This document shows positions 1-8,962 of a stretch of DNA of 64,000 nucleotides, piece after piece; within the stretch, counting starts at the first letter, position 1, and every line of letters starts with the position of its first letter. The notes beneath the pieces are model-generated. The model saw nothing but the letters and a program-made list of their open reading frames with translations, had not been told where the DNA came from and searched no databases. Both the position numbers and the translations under genes were made by a program. Origin of the DNA: an uncultured Bacteroidales bacterium (lineage in GTDB: Bacteria; Bacteroidota; Bacteroidia; Bacteroidales; JAUNSR01); NCBI GenBank assembly GCA_947074145.1, contig CAMTOJ010000010.1, positions 1 through 64,000 of the forward strand, in the 5' to 3' direction.

Positions 1-502
1 CTACAAAGTCCTCTTTTCTTTCCCAACTGAACATCTGAGGTCCTTTATAATCTTCTATCAATTCTTTTAAGCCAGAGTTTTTGCCTACAAGTCGATGAAC
101 TAATTTAAATCCTATCCCAAATCGACCAATCTTATTTGGATTATCTGTTTTCCCGTAACTCTGACCAATATTCAGTATAGATTTAATTCCCTCTTTTGTA
201 AAAATATCACCATTATTTATAGCCATAAAGTAGTTCTCATCAAAGAACATATAGAAATGTGATGAATCACTATCAGCTGCATTCTGTACAAACTCATATA
301 TCGCCTGCCCATCCTCTGCCATTTCAACCTCTTTATGCAAGAAACTTTGTATATCGTTTTTATCTCCGTGATACATTGAGAAAAACCCGGACTCCTCCTT
401 ATGGGTGGAACCCATAAAGTTTTCATTATTATATATATTATTTCTAGAGGGAACCAGTTTTTTAAACCATTGTCTGAAGAGACGTGTATCTTTTATGTTC
501 AT
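1..502 (-). CDS. GHKL (Hsp90/sacsin-like) ATPase, N-terminal part, runs off left edge
   Basis: The frame opens at an ATG at 502 and stays open to the window edge, giving 167 complete codons. A GHKL ATP-binding site is visible. The N-box IYEFVQNAADSDSS lies near residues 68-81, followed by AINNGD near 94-99 and the glycine-rich lid motif IGRFGIGFK near 125-133. The same layout occurs in the 1652-residue protein at 8937-13895 (FVQNAYDA, LNNGE, GKYGQGSK), so the two are probably distant relatives. Large sacsin-like GHKL proteins are common in bacterial defence islands, often ahead of nuclease or helicase domains. What follows here is outside the window, so only the ATPase domain can be called. 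It is probably the first gene of a further minus-strand unit to the left. Confidence 0.75.
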   Translation of the reverse strand, partial: MNIKDTRLFRQWFKKLVPSRNNIYNNENFMGSTHKEESGFFSMYHGDKNDIQSFLHKEVEMAEDGQAIYEFVQNAADSDSSHFYMFFDENYFMAINNGDIFTKEGIKSILNIGQSYGKTDNPNKIGRFGIGFKLVHRLVGKNSGLKELIEDYKGPQMFSWERKEDFV

Positions 503-720
503 TATAATTATCTAAATAGTTATCAGAAATAAACAGAAGCTTTATCGTACATTTTTATGATAAGACTTCTGTTTATTATATTATTAAATTGCGGTTAATC
601 AATTATAGAATTGAAATTTTGATTTCATATTAATATATTTGTGATTAAATCTTTTATATGAATGAAAATTCTTTTTTTACTTTATTATCACTTATGTAAA
701 TAATATATATAAGTTCACCC

Positions 721-1545
721 CTAATTTTTTATACAGCGGATATTATATCCAAAATATGCATGATCATATGCTATTGTCCTGAAATCTTTATCAGATACTA
801 AACTGAGCCTATAATATTCACTACAATGAGCTGAATTATTGCGTTTTGTAGAACTCCATAAATTAGCATATTTAAATTGGTTATTCCAGTTACCATTTGA
901 ATTACTATATCCTGCAGGATATAAATTGAAACCGGTTATATTATTTTTTTTCTGTTTATACCCGATTGAATTTTTTATAACTGATTCTTCCCATAACACA
1001 TTTGAGGCTATGGTTTTCCAGGCATTTTCTTCTTCTGAATAATTATTAATCAAAAAAGATTTCAATTCATTAAAATCACCCAAAGAAGGAATTCGCCAAC
1101 CTTGTGGAGATATGTCGCTTTGTAAAGCGAAATGACCATAATAAGCACCATACATAACTTTGGTTTTATCATCACCGAAAAACTCATGATTTATTCTTTC
1201 ACCATTATTATCGTGAGTAACCCGCAGGTTCTCGGCCATCCATATTTGATTCCCTATCTTTATAGTTTTGTAAATATTTCCATCAAAATCACTAACCGTA
1301 GTAGGATTTAAGAATTGAAAAATAGGTTCCGATATTTCAGTTACTATTATTAACAACTCATCGTATTTATAATTATAATTGTCGCACATCCATAATGTCA
1401 GAGAGTGTTTAAATTCCTGATAATTATAATTAAGTAAATTTCTAAAATGATATAGTAAACTACAGAGGTTATCCCTAATGAGGATATTATAATATATTTG
1501 TTTTTTCAGATTATCAATTTTTGATTCTTTTATTATCTCTGTCAA
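721..1545 (-). CDS. FISUMP-domain protein of unknown function
   Basis: A 274-residue protein. From about residue 85 it matches the FISUMP (Fibrobacter succinogenes major paralogous) domain: DFDGNIYKTIKIGNQIWMAE, then GWRIPSLGDFNEL, then FNLYPAGYSNSNG, LWSST and YNIRCIKN. This domain usually sits in secreted or lipid-anchored proteins of Bacteroidota and Fibrobacteres. Here there is no signal peptide or lipobox. Instead an N-terminal segment of about 80 residues, rich in Leu, Tyr and Asn, precedes the domain, so the protein is predicted to be cytoplasmic. It stands alone with roughly 200-base gaps on each side, at the edge of the defence island. The domain call is good; the function is unknown. 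Confidence 0.65.
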   Translation of the reverse strand: MTEIIKESKIDNLKKQIYYNILIRDNLCSLLYHFRNLLNYNYQEFKHSLTLWMCDNYNYKYDELLIIVTEISEPIFQFLNPTTVSDFDGNIYKTIKIGNQIWMAENLRVTHDNNGERINHEFFGDDKTKVMYGAYYGHFALQSDISPQGWRIPSLGDFNELKSFLINNYSEEENAWKTIASNVLWEESVIKNSIGYKQKKNNITGFNLYPAGYSNSNGNWNNQFKYANLWSSTKRNNSAHCSEYYRLSLVSDKDFRTIAYDHAYFGYNIRCIKN

Positions 1546-1753
1546 TAAAACAGATTGAGTAAGAAAATCTAAATTATTATATTTATTTATATTAGGAGAC
1601 TATTATATTTTTAATCATTTTTATTACATATTTCTATCTTAAATATTAGATAATAACATCATTGTTTTTTTGAATTTAGGGAATTAAATAATAAACATCA
1701 TTTAATATAAGAATAACTTCACATTCCATTAAATATTAACTTCTGATTTATTT

Positions 1754-2671
1754 TCAATTTTCTTTAACTAAATTATTAAACATGACTTTCTCAACCCACT
1801 CCCCCAAACTCTCATCAACAACCACATTAGCCTTTCCTGATTCAAAATCATAGATATACATTATCCTATTTGAATCATCATAAAGAGATCCATTTTCTCC
1901 TTCTTGTCCATCAGGATAAAACCTATAATAGAAAAATGCGAGATAATTAGAATCCATTGATTGAAAATCGTAAGGCACATCGTTATCATTACCCGATTCA
2001 TCAAATACGCTAAATTTATCTAAGTATAAACCCTGCGGAGCTATTTTTATCAATTTTTGATTATCCGAATCATAAATATACATTTGATCTATTGTTAAAT
2101 TTTGATCAGATAATCTTTCTTGTATAAGCAAATATGTTTTTTCGCCTCTCTGTAAATTAATATATCTATTGATTTTGATAGGTCTATCAAACAACATTTT
2201 CCTTTCACCTGTATTAGGATATGTGAATATTATATTATTATAATATGAAGACCGACATTTACGATATGAAGAAACATTAAGTGATCTCAATTCATTTGTT
2301 GATATATATCCATTTTTAATAATTTCAGTACTATATTCATCTATTGGATCTTGCAGAAAAATAGAATCATATGATATAGGTATAATAAACTCCGATTTGT
2401 TTATATTATTGTATTTCACATCGCCTAATCGCGAATAATACAAAAGATTTTCTCGCTTAAAATGATAATTATCTTTTTTGATAGATGTTTCTTTCCATAT
2501 TCGACCTTTCAACAATGGGTGATCCAATGATTCTATGGCGATAATAATCAAAAGCACCCATATTCCAATGGAGAACAAAGCAAAAGATACAAATGTAAAT
2601 TTTTGAATATTCCTGTATGAAAATATTTTTTTGATGAATTTTAAAAAATGCATATTTATCCTTTTACCCAA
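1754..2671 (-). CDS. Single-pass membrane protein of unknown function
   Basis: A 305-residue protein with a basic N-terminus (KFIKKIFSYRNIQK), one strong membrane segment at about residues 26-48 (SFALFSIGIWVLLIIIAI) and a large, probably extracytoplasmic domain. The domain has repeated strand-like segments such as YIYDSDNQKLIKIAPQG and YIYDFESGKANVVVDE, reminiscent of beta-propeller blades, but I do not recognise a family. An in-frame methionine at residue 7 is an alternative start. Its start overlaps the end of the small membrane protein upstream (2664-2858) by 8 bases, so the two are probably co-transcribed and translationally coupled. Confidence 0.55.
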   Translation of the reverse strand: MGKRINMHFLKFIKKIFSYRNIQKFTFVSFALFSIGIWVLLIIIAIESLDHPLLKGRIWKETSIKKDNYHFKRENLLYYSRLGDVKYNNINKSEFIIPISYDSIFLQDPIDEYSTEIIKNGYISTNELRSLNVSSYRKCRSSYYNNIIFTYPNTGERKMLFDRPIKINRYINLQRGEKTYLLIQERLSDQNLTIDQMYIYDSDNQKLIKIAPQGLYLDKFSVFDESGNDNDVPYDFQSMDSNYLAFFYYRFYPDGQEGENGSLYDDSNRIMYIYDFESGKANVVVDESLGEWVEKVMFNNLVKEN

Positions 2672-2858
2672 ATATTAATTTAAAAATTCCTACTATTATC
2701 CAGAGTGAAAAAGCTGTCATCGCAAGATAACCTATTATGTGAAGGCACCCCATACCAGCCATGCACCCTCCGGCTGCAGCATCCTCTTTTGATCCGTTAT
2801 TGCAATAACCAATTATTGCTCCTATGACAATTGCGATAATCAATAAATATATCCACAT
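2664..2858 (-). CDS. Small membrane protein
   Basis: A 64-residue protein with two hydrophobic helices (YLLIIAIVIGAIIGYC and GYLAMTAFSLWIIVGIFKLI). They are joined by a short loop rich in Gly, Ala and Cys that contains AAAGGCMAGMGC. There is no recognised family. It overlaps the next gene (1754-2671) by 8 bases, which argues that it is a real translated gene in a two-gene unit. Confidence 0.5.
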   Translation of the reverse strand: MWIYLLIIAIVIGAIIGYCNNGSKEDAAAGGCMAGMGCLHIIGYLAMTAFSLWIIVGIFKLIFG

Positions 2859-2873
2859 ATAAAAAATATTTTT

Positions 2874-2899
2874 GGTTCCGGAATTTTACTTCCGGAACA
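2874..2899 (-). terminator. Perfect 9-bp hairpin between two unknown genes
   Basis: GTTCCGGAA at 2875-2883 pairs perfectly with TTCCGGAAC at 2890-2898 around a 6-base loop. On the minus strand it is followed by CAAAAATATTTTTT. It lies just after the stop of the 105-residue gene and before the small membrane protein gene, so a transcription terminator is the simplest reading. The T-tract is interrupted, so termination may be weak. Confidence 0.5.
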
Positions 2900-2920
2900 T
2901 TTTAATTAATTAATAAAATT

Positions 2921-3238
2921 CTAATAAGTAAAATAAGTTTTTCCTGTTAAGGCTCTAAAATAGCCTCTCAATGTGATTAGAAAATAACGGATATAAAACT
3001 TAATAAAATTACCCGAATTTCCAGTCTGAGATGTCTCTTTTTCTTTTGTTATTTCTATTCTTCTTTCTATTGCAGCAATTGCCATTATTATAGCACATCT
3101 ATTTCCTCTGTATTTACCGGCTCTCATCAACGCCATAGAGTACAAGTTTTTAGCATCACTATAAAAGCCATTTATATAATAGAAATCAGCTCTTGAAAGA
3201 AGAAATAAGTTTATATAATTATAATATTCATCTTTCAT
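2921..3238 (-). CDS. Hypothetical protein, 105 residues
   Basis: The first 60 residues look helical and could form a tetratricopeptide-like hairpin pair (YYINGFYSDAKNLYSMALMR). The C-terminus is hydrophobic and basic (FYIRYFLITLRGYFRAL) and could bind membrane. No family is recognised. It starts 11 bases after the stop of the broken M48 peptidase gene and probably belonged to the same transcript. Confidence 0.4.
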   Translation of the reverse strand: MKDEYYNYINLFLLSRADFYYINGFYSDAKNLYSMALMRAGKYRGNRCAIIMAIAAIERRIEITKEKETSQTGNSGNFIKFYIRYFLITLRGYFRALTGKTYFTY

Positions 3239-3249
3239 AGTCTAGTTTT

Positions 3250-4593
3250 TTATAGGCGCTTTAATGTATTTTCCGCCCAACTTTTCTCTTTTACAAAATA
3301 CTTTTTCAATTCATCTTTATTAGTTTTCTCAATAGTTACATCACAATAAGAAATATAATTATTAAGAGATGTTTTTGCCTGATTTATTTCTTTCAATCTC
3401 ACTAATACCATTGCTTCATGCTTTGATAATGATTTAATTTCCGGATGCTCAAAATCATTTATTGTATTTCTGATAATATTTAGAACCATCCTATTATTTT
3501 CTTCCGTATTACTTAATTCCAGTAATGTAGGAATCTTAATTAAATAATCATCGAGAGTAAGTGATGAACAATCAGATATTCTGTTTAATACTGCAATTGT
3601 TCGTTCATAATCTTTATGTATATTTCTTTCCACATAAGCATCAACTGTCAGAATTTGCGCAATTTTACGAGAGTACTCTTTATCTGTTTTAACATTCTCA
3701 ATTTCTCCAACCTTTGAAATACGTTCATCAAGAGTTGGATGTGTACTTCTTTTTTTTGTTTTTACTATTTCTCGTCCAAATCTATAATCTTCCTGTCTTA
3801 GTTTATTCAGTGCAGAGGCATAATAAGAAGATGAGATTCCAATATGTTTCATTAGAGCTACAGCTACACGATCAGCTTCCAGTTCTTGCTCCTGAGAAAA
3901 TTTATATCCCATTGTTATGAGGTTTTCATAAATTAACTCTCCTATAACAATCCCGGTTGCGGCGCCGGCAATAATACCGGTTGTTCCATCTCCTCCGGTT
4001 GCAACATCTGCAGCTCCTCCTATTACAGTAGTTGCGACATTTGCAAAATTTGCCCATCTCTGTTTTTTCTTACTTTTTTCCTCTATCATTACATAATTTG
4101 AAACAGCATGTTCAAGCATATAATGAGCCATTTCATGTGCTACAACTCCTATTTATTCTTCTTCACAATCCATCATTGCAAGAAGTTTTGTATTAAATAC
4201 TAACGAACCGTTTGGATAAGCACAGGCATTTGGGTTTATATCAAACATAATACCCGCAGTTGCAAGAGTCCCGGTTTTTTTATTTATTCCTCCGGAAAGT
4301 AGCTGAACTAAATTTGTCAGATAATCATTTAGAAAAATATCATCTTCAAAAAAACCGTTATTTTCATCTATTTTAGAGATTGCAAACTGGGACTGTTCAT
4401 TAAATTCAGTTCTTAATGCTCTGATTTTCTGCGAATCATTCTTTACAAACTTTTTATATTTCTTATTTGAAGAAAGTGTTGAATCCCAAAAAGAAGCTAT
4501 TTCTCTCGGAGAACTATTCTTATAAGTATTAATCTGAGCAAAGGTTGAAAAACTAAGGAAAAGGCTTAAAATAAAAACATAATTTTTTTTCAT
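3250..4593 (-). pseudogene. M48-family metallopeptidase interrupted by an in-frame TAA
   Basis: Two open frames (4153-4593 and 3250-4131) are in the same reading frame, separated by one TAA at 4153-4155. Together they encode a secreted M48-type zinc protease of 448 codons including that TAA. It has a signal peptide (MKKNYVFILSLFLSFSTFAQ), then NACAYPNGSLVFNTKLLAMM. After the stop it continues IGVVAHEMAHYMLEH with the HEMAH zinc site, and QEQELEADRVAVALM with the third zinc ligand. In relatives the stretch before HExxH is usually xELxxVLAHE, so the TAA most likely replaced a Leu codon (TTA to TAA). The upstream fragment lacks the zinc site; the downstream fragment would start at the Met inside HEMAH and lack the first His, the Glu and the signal peptide. 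Without readthrough neither is active. A sequencing error is the alternative. Confidence 0.75.
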
Positions 4594-4686
4594 AAAATAA
4601 TTAATTTAAAAGTGAATTATTATGATTCAAAAATATGTTTTAATAGAATTAAACATAGACTTCTGCAAGCCTTGCAAAGAAACTCA

Positions 4687-5799
4687 TTAATCAATTATTA
4701 CCAGGTTTCTATCTATTAGTATCTTTTTAGGTTCAGCCTTTTTCCCGGTGATATGATAAGAAGATGCAAGATGTGGTGCAATAACTTCTAAAAACGCAGC
4801 TCTTATTCGAGAGCATTTTTCATTTATGGAATTATTCATTGGATCTACAAGAGCACTTAAACTACTCTCTATATCATCTATATTTTCACGTAGAGTAATA
4901 TTTTTATAAATGTTTCTTATCTCTTCTTTGTAGTCGACCAACTCTTTAAACAATATCCCTTCCGGATGATTAAGAAACAAAATAAAAACTGTTTTAGGTA
5001 ATGGCGACATAACAACTTCTCTATCATTCCAATCTGAAAGTAAAATCCGATAATCTTTTGTTATTCTTAAACGACTTGTATTGGTTGTTGTTTCCTGAAG
5101 CTCATCTGCCAATTCGGCTATAAGTTTAAGAAATCCACGTTGTTTAAGAATTTCTATCCTGTCTCTTATCTCCTTTGCAATATTATAACCATATTCGTCA
5201 AATTGATCATCTGCCGGACGAGGTGTAGTATCAAGAGAGAATTTAATATTGGGGTATATAAAAGTATCAACATAAATATTATCTCCTCCTTTATAAACTT
5301 TTCCATTAGACATTCCTGCATTAGGACTACTCTGTCGTGATAATAAAATTCTTGGTTGCAAATCAAGCATCCACTCATTCAACTGAGGTGAAATATCTCT
5401 ATCAGGATCTATCGGATAGAAATCAATAACCGTGGTTGGATCATTAAAATCCATTAAAGCTATACCACCTCTTCCAATATTAAGATTATTGATTTTAGCG
5501 ATACGAGTAACAAATTTGTCGATAATCGGAAATAAGTGCTCTTCAGGTATAGTAAATGATGGATTATTATAAGCAAGACAATCTTTTAAATGTCCATTTT
5601 TTAATGTTTCAGGAAGAAAATAGAAAGGTATTTCTGTATTTTCCATTATTATTGGAAATACTCTTTCGTAATTGGTCCTCATGTATTCTAAAACATTATG
5701 ATCTGAGGTAGGTACTAAATAAACGGCATTAGGTACTCCGGCACATCTTGGGTTAGGATTTAATCCTAATTTAAAAGACTCGAGAGAAGGAAAAAACAT
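4687..5799 (-). CDS. Protein of unknown function downstream of the Zorya-like operon
   Basis: A 370-residue soluble protein with no signal peptide or membrane segment. I do not recognise a named domain. The C-terminal 110 residues (PLPKTVFILFLNHPEGI, VDPMNNSINEKCSRIRAAF, YHITGKKAEPKKI) look like a compact conserved module that I believe recurs at the C-terminus of other Bacteroidota proteins of unknown function. The N-terminal half may form a separate mixed alpha/beta domain. It lies 283 bases downstream of the SNF2 helicase gene on the same strand and has its own candidate promoter box at 5828-5835. It may be an accessory of the Zorya-like system or an independent gene. Confidence 0.6.
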   Translation of the reverse strand: MFFPSLESFKLGLNPNPRCAGVPNAVYLVPTSDHNVLEYMRTNYERVFPIIMENTEIPFYFLPETLKNGHLKDCLAYNNPSFTIPEEHLFPIIDKFVTRIAKINNLNIGRGGIALMDFNDPTTVIDFYPIDPDRDISPQLNEWMLDLQPRILLSRQSSPNAGMSNGKVYKGGDNIYVDTFIYPNIKFSLDTTPRPADDQFDEYGYNIAKEIRDRIEILKQRGFLKLIAELADELQETTTNTSRLRITKDYRILLSDWNDREVVMSPLPKTVFILFLNHPEGILFKELVDYKEEIRNIYKNITLRENIDDIESSLSALVDPMNNSINEKCSRIRAAFLEVIAPHLASSYHITGKKAEPKKILIDRNLVIID

Positions 5800-5827
5800 A
5801 TATTCAATTAATTAATAATAAGAGTTG

Positions 5828-5835
5828 CAAATATA
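5828..5835 (-). promoter_or_regulatory. Candidate Bacteroidota -7 box (TATATTTG)
   Basis: TATATTTG on the minus strand fits the TAnnTTTG consensus used by the housekeeping sigma factor of Bacteroidota. It sits 28 bases upstream of the start of the 370-residue gene. This suggests that gene can be transcribed separately from the operon upstream. Confidence 0.45.
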
Positions 5836-6082
5836 TTAAATAAATATTGGCATTTCTTTTATAAATCGGAACAATACACTTAAAATAACAAAAAACAAAG
5901 GTTTATTTTATTTACATTAGTTTGGAAATTTTATTTACTATTCCGCATTTCGTCAATTTTTTAATTCCTTCGTAGATCCGTTCACATCTCAATAATATTA
6001 TAAAAAAAGCTTATTCAATAACGCAATAATTCCTCAAAAAATCAGATCTAACCTAATCCTTACAAGGATATCTATTCTAGTT

Positions 6083-8962
6083 TCAGATTATCTTCCATCT
6101 AAACTTAAACAATACAGATGTATTAAATTGATTGTCCATAGAAGATCTAAGTGCCTTAATCATATTATCTAGCTTATCGTCACACTCATCTTGTTTTTCA
6201 AAAAACTGTGTTTGTTTATTCCGCCACTTTTTCGTCAGCTTCTTCTCCTCTTCCACCATAGTTAATCGTTTAGAGGCATTGCTCTCTTTTCGAATTAGCC
6301 TTTTAACAGCATCTAACTCTCTGCGTAGTTCAATTACCTCGGAATTTAAATTGAATAGCTGATCTTCAGACCATGCCTGATACTTATCTATTTCATAATT
6401 AGTAAATTCGTTAGTTTGAGTATCTACAACCTCTCTAATTTTGCGAAGTTGATTACTAAACTCTTCTTTCAAAAGATTATTAGATACTATATCAATTTCA
6501 CATAGCTCCTCTTCAACACAATAGGCATCAAGTAATTTTCGACCAAAGTCGGATGGCAAAATATGTCCTTTATCGGTGGTTGTGACAAAAAGTAGTTGTT
6601 CCTGACTATCATATTGATTGCTAATTACAACTCTATAAACAACAGCTATTCCAGACAATCCTTTATTTTGCTCTAACAACGCAACTCTAGAAGGAGAATT
6701 TTTAAGAGAAAACGTAAGATTATAATCTTGCGGAATTATCGATAATACCTGATCTAAAATATATTTACCCAAAGGATGGTTTACTCGAAGTTGATGATAA
6801 TTGTTAAACAAAGTGTTATTTAAGATATATTTACCTGTAGGAATATCTAACCCAAGAGAGCTGTTTAATTTAAAACACATTTTATAATCATCAATCTCAC
6901 TTATATAGTTATTAAGCACACATTTCGCCAATATCCAAAAATGCTTATTATATAAGCTAACACTCTTTTTATCTTTTTCCTTACGCAACTTCAGTTTATC
7001 TACAACCTCTTCATCGAAGTTTTCCAATAATGATTTTTTTGTCGCGATAATACGCTCTTTTATCATTTCGTCCAATTCGATTTGAAGTTGATCAAAAGCA
7101 GCTTCAATTTCTCTTTCTGTTCGACATTCGTTGAAGATATTATTTATCTTACGCTCAAAGTCAATTCCTGACTCTAATGAGCCTAATACCTCATCACTGC
7201 ATCCAAATACCCCTTCGAAAAGTTTAAATTTATCATTTAACAATTCATATACACGTGTATCTGCATAGTTCAACTCATTTACAAAGTTTACTACAACTAC
7301 ATCATATTTCTGACCATATCTATGACAACGACCTATACGTTGCTCAATTCGCTGTGGATTCCAAGGCATGTCATAGTTTACTATTACTGAACAAAACTGT
7401 AAGTTTATACCCTCTGCGCCCGATTCAGTTGCAATCATTATTTCAGCTTCATCTTTGAAATAATCAACTATAGCCTGTTTTATATCTATAGATTTAGTCC
7501 CGGATATTTTTTGATTTCCAATATTTTGTTTCAACCAGCATCTGTATATAGAATCTGTATGATCATCATTGTTTGAGCCATTAAAGCACACTACTTTGTT
7601 TTCATACCCATTATCTTGAAGCAGTTTTTTTAAATATGTCTGAGTCCTGATACTTTCTGTAAATATGAGAGCCTTTCGGGGTGCATTTATCTTTCTATTA
7701 TTTTCGAACACCTGCTTTAAAGCTATTATCAAATGTTTAGCTTTAGACTCTATTTCAATTTCAGAAGCCAATTGCACACACCCTTTTAGAAAATTTATCT
7801 CTTCTTTTAAAGCACTTTTTGTAACCTCCGGCATCTCACTATTTAAAGAAAAGTCTATAATTTCCTCATCTTGTTTGATCTCAATTTCATCAATAAACAC
7901 ATTGTCTAACGGAATAAATGTTCCGATAGTCAAGTAAGACTCTAAGCGGCTAATGAAACCCTGCAATGTAAAACTAAGGGCATAAGCCGAAGATGACAAG
8001 ATTTTTCTAATCATCAAAGACAACATAGGGCGAGCTTTTGGGTGAAAGCTGTAACAACATTCTGACTGCAGATACTCCTCTATAGCCGCATATAGTTCCT
8101 GCTCTTTTGATGTCGGTATATATTGTTGTACAAATGCTGTGCGCTTAGTATAGTTAACATACTCCTTTACCTGACTTCGTAAGGTACGATGAATGATGTG
8201 AGACAAACGACCTTTCAACTCACCAAATCTTGAGTTACTTCTGGTTGTAATCTTGTTATATTGCTTATCAAATGTATCTATAGAGAGAAAGAAATTGGGG
8301 TCAATAATACTTATCAAACCATATAACTCCTTTAGGTTGTTCTGTAAAGGAGTAGCTGTCAACAATATCTTCTTATATAGTTTAAAAGTATCACGTATAC
8401 TACTCCCTATTATATTCCCTTTCTTATAAACATTCCTCAGTTTATGAGCCTCATCTATTATTACCAAATCCCATCTTATTGTCTCAATATCTTTTGCATA
8501 TGTAGTAACAAAATTATAAGAGCATATAATAATTTTATTTTCCTCCTTTAATAAGTTTATTCCTTCTTTATTACTTTTTTTATAACTATCACCGTCTACA
8601 ATAATAGAAGGCAAATGAAACTTTTCAAGCAATTCTATATTCCATTGTGTTCGAAGAGAAGCAGGTACAACTATGATTATTTTTCTTTTATACTCTGCCC
8701 AAAGTTCAGATAATATAATACCTGCTTCAATTGTTTTTCCAAGACCAACTTCATCTGCTAATATAGCCCCCTTGCTTAAAGGTGATTTGAAAGCAAACAG
8801 TGCTGCATCTACCTGATGAGGATTCATATCTACCTTGGCTTCTGAGAGTACAGCGGTGAACTTAGTGTCATCACTTACCGATTTCTTATGAGATAAATCC
8901 CAAGCATAATAAATCTGTTGAATAGGAGAAATAATACTAGCCATTTCTATCTTTTTTTTCAA
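6083..8962 (-). CDS. SNF2/RapA-type DEAD/DEAH helicase of the Zorya-like operon
   Basis: A 959-residue superfamily 2 translocase. Motif I is ADEVGLGKTIEAG near residues 69-81, motif II is DEAH at 170-173, and motif III appears as TATPLQNNLKELYGL. The C-terminal helicase motifs are ESGAEGINLQFC and PQRIEQRIGRCHRYGQ. A long C-terminal region with coiled-coil character (ELRRELDAVKRLIRKE) follows. The layout resembles DrmD-like and other defence-associated SNF2 proteins, which move along double-stranded DNA. The start codon overlaps the upstream GHKL gene by 26 bases; a second in-frame ATG at 8944 (MASIISP) would leave an 8-base overlap and is equally plausible. Either way it is translationally coupled to that gene. 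No nuclease motif is obvious, so cutting is probably done by the partner protein. Confidence 0.9.
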   Translation of the reverse strand: MKKKIEMASIISPIQQIYYAWDLSHKKSVSDDTKFTAVLSEAKVDMNPHQVDAALFAFKSPLSKGAILADEVGLGKTIEAGIILSELWAEYKRKIIIVVPASLRTQWNIELLEKFHLPSIIVDGDSYKKSNKEGINLLKEENKIIICSYNFVTTYAKDIETIRWDLVIIDEAHKLRNVYKKGNIIGSSIRDTFKLYKKILLTATPLQNNLKELYGLISIIDPNFFLSIDTFDKQYNKITTRSNSRFGELKGRLSHIIHRTLRSQVKEYVNYTKRTAFVQQYIPTSKEQELYAAIEEYLQSECCYSFHPKARPMLSLMIRKILSSSAYALSFTLQGFISRLESYLTIGTFIPLDNVFIDEIEIKQDEEIIDFSLNSEMPEVTKSALKEEINFLKGCVQLASEIEIESKAKHLIIALKQVFENNRKINAPRKALIFTESIRTQTYLKKLLQDNGYENKVVCFNGSNNDDHTDSIYRCWLKQNIGNQKISGTKSIDIKQAIVDYFKDEAEIMIATESGAEGINLQFCSVIVNYDMPWNPQRIEQRIGRCHRYGQKYDVVVVNFVNELNYADTRVYELLNDKFKLFEGVFGCSDEVLGSLESGIDFERKINNIFNECRTEREIEAAFDQLQIELDEMIKERIIATKKSLLENFDEEVVDKLKLRKEKDKKSVSLYNKHFWILAKCVLNNYISEIDDYKMCFKLNSSLGLDIPTGKYILNNTLFNNYHQLRVNHPLGKYILDQVLSIIPQDYNLTFSLKNSPSRVALLEQNKGLSGIAVVYRVVISNQYDSQEQLLFVTTTDKGHILPSDFGRKLLDAYCVEEELCEIDIVSNNLLKEEFSNQLRKIREVVDTQTNEFTNYEIDKYQAWSEDQLFNLNSEVIELRRELDAVKRLIRKESNASKRLTMVEEEKKLTKKWRNKQTQFFEKQDECDDKLDNMIKALRSSMDNQFNTSVLFKFRWKII

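Noticed and set aside
217..426. Minus-strand frame of 69 codons near the left edge
   Set aside because: It overlaps the GHKL ATPase frame (1-502), which carries the recognisable ATP-site motifs.
4153..4593. The 146-residue secreted fragment as an independent small protein
   Set aside because: Its sequence ends exactly where M48 peptidases continue into HExxH, and the same frame continues after the TAA.
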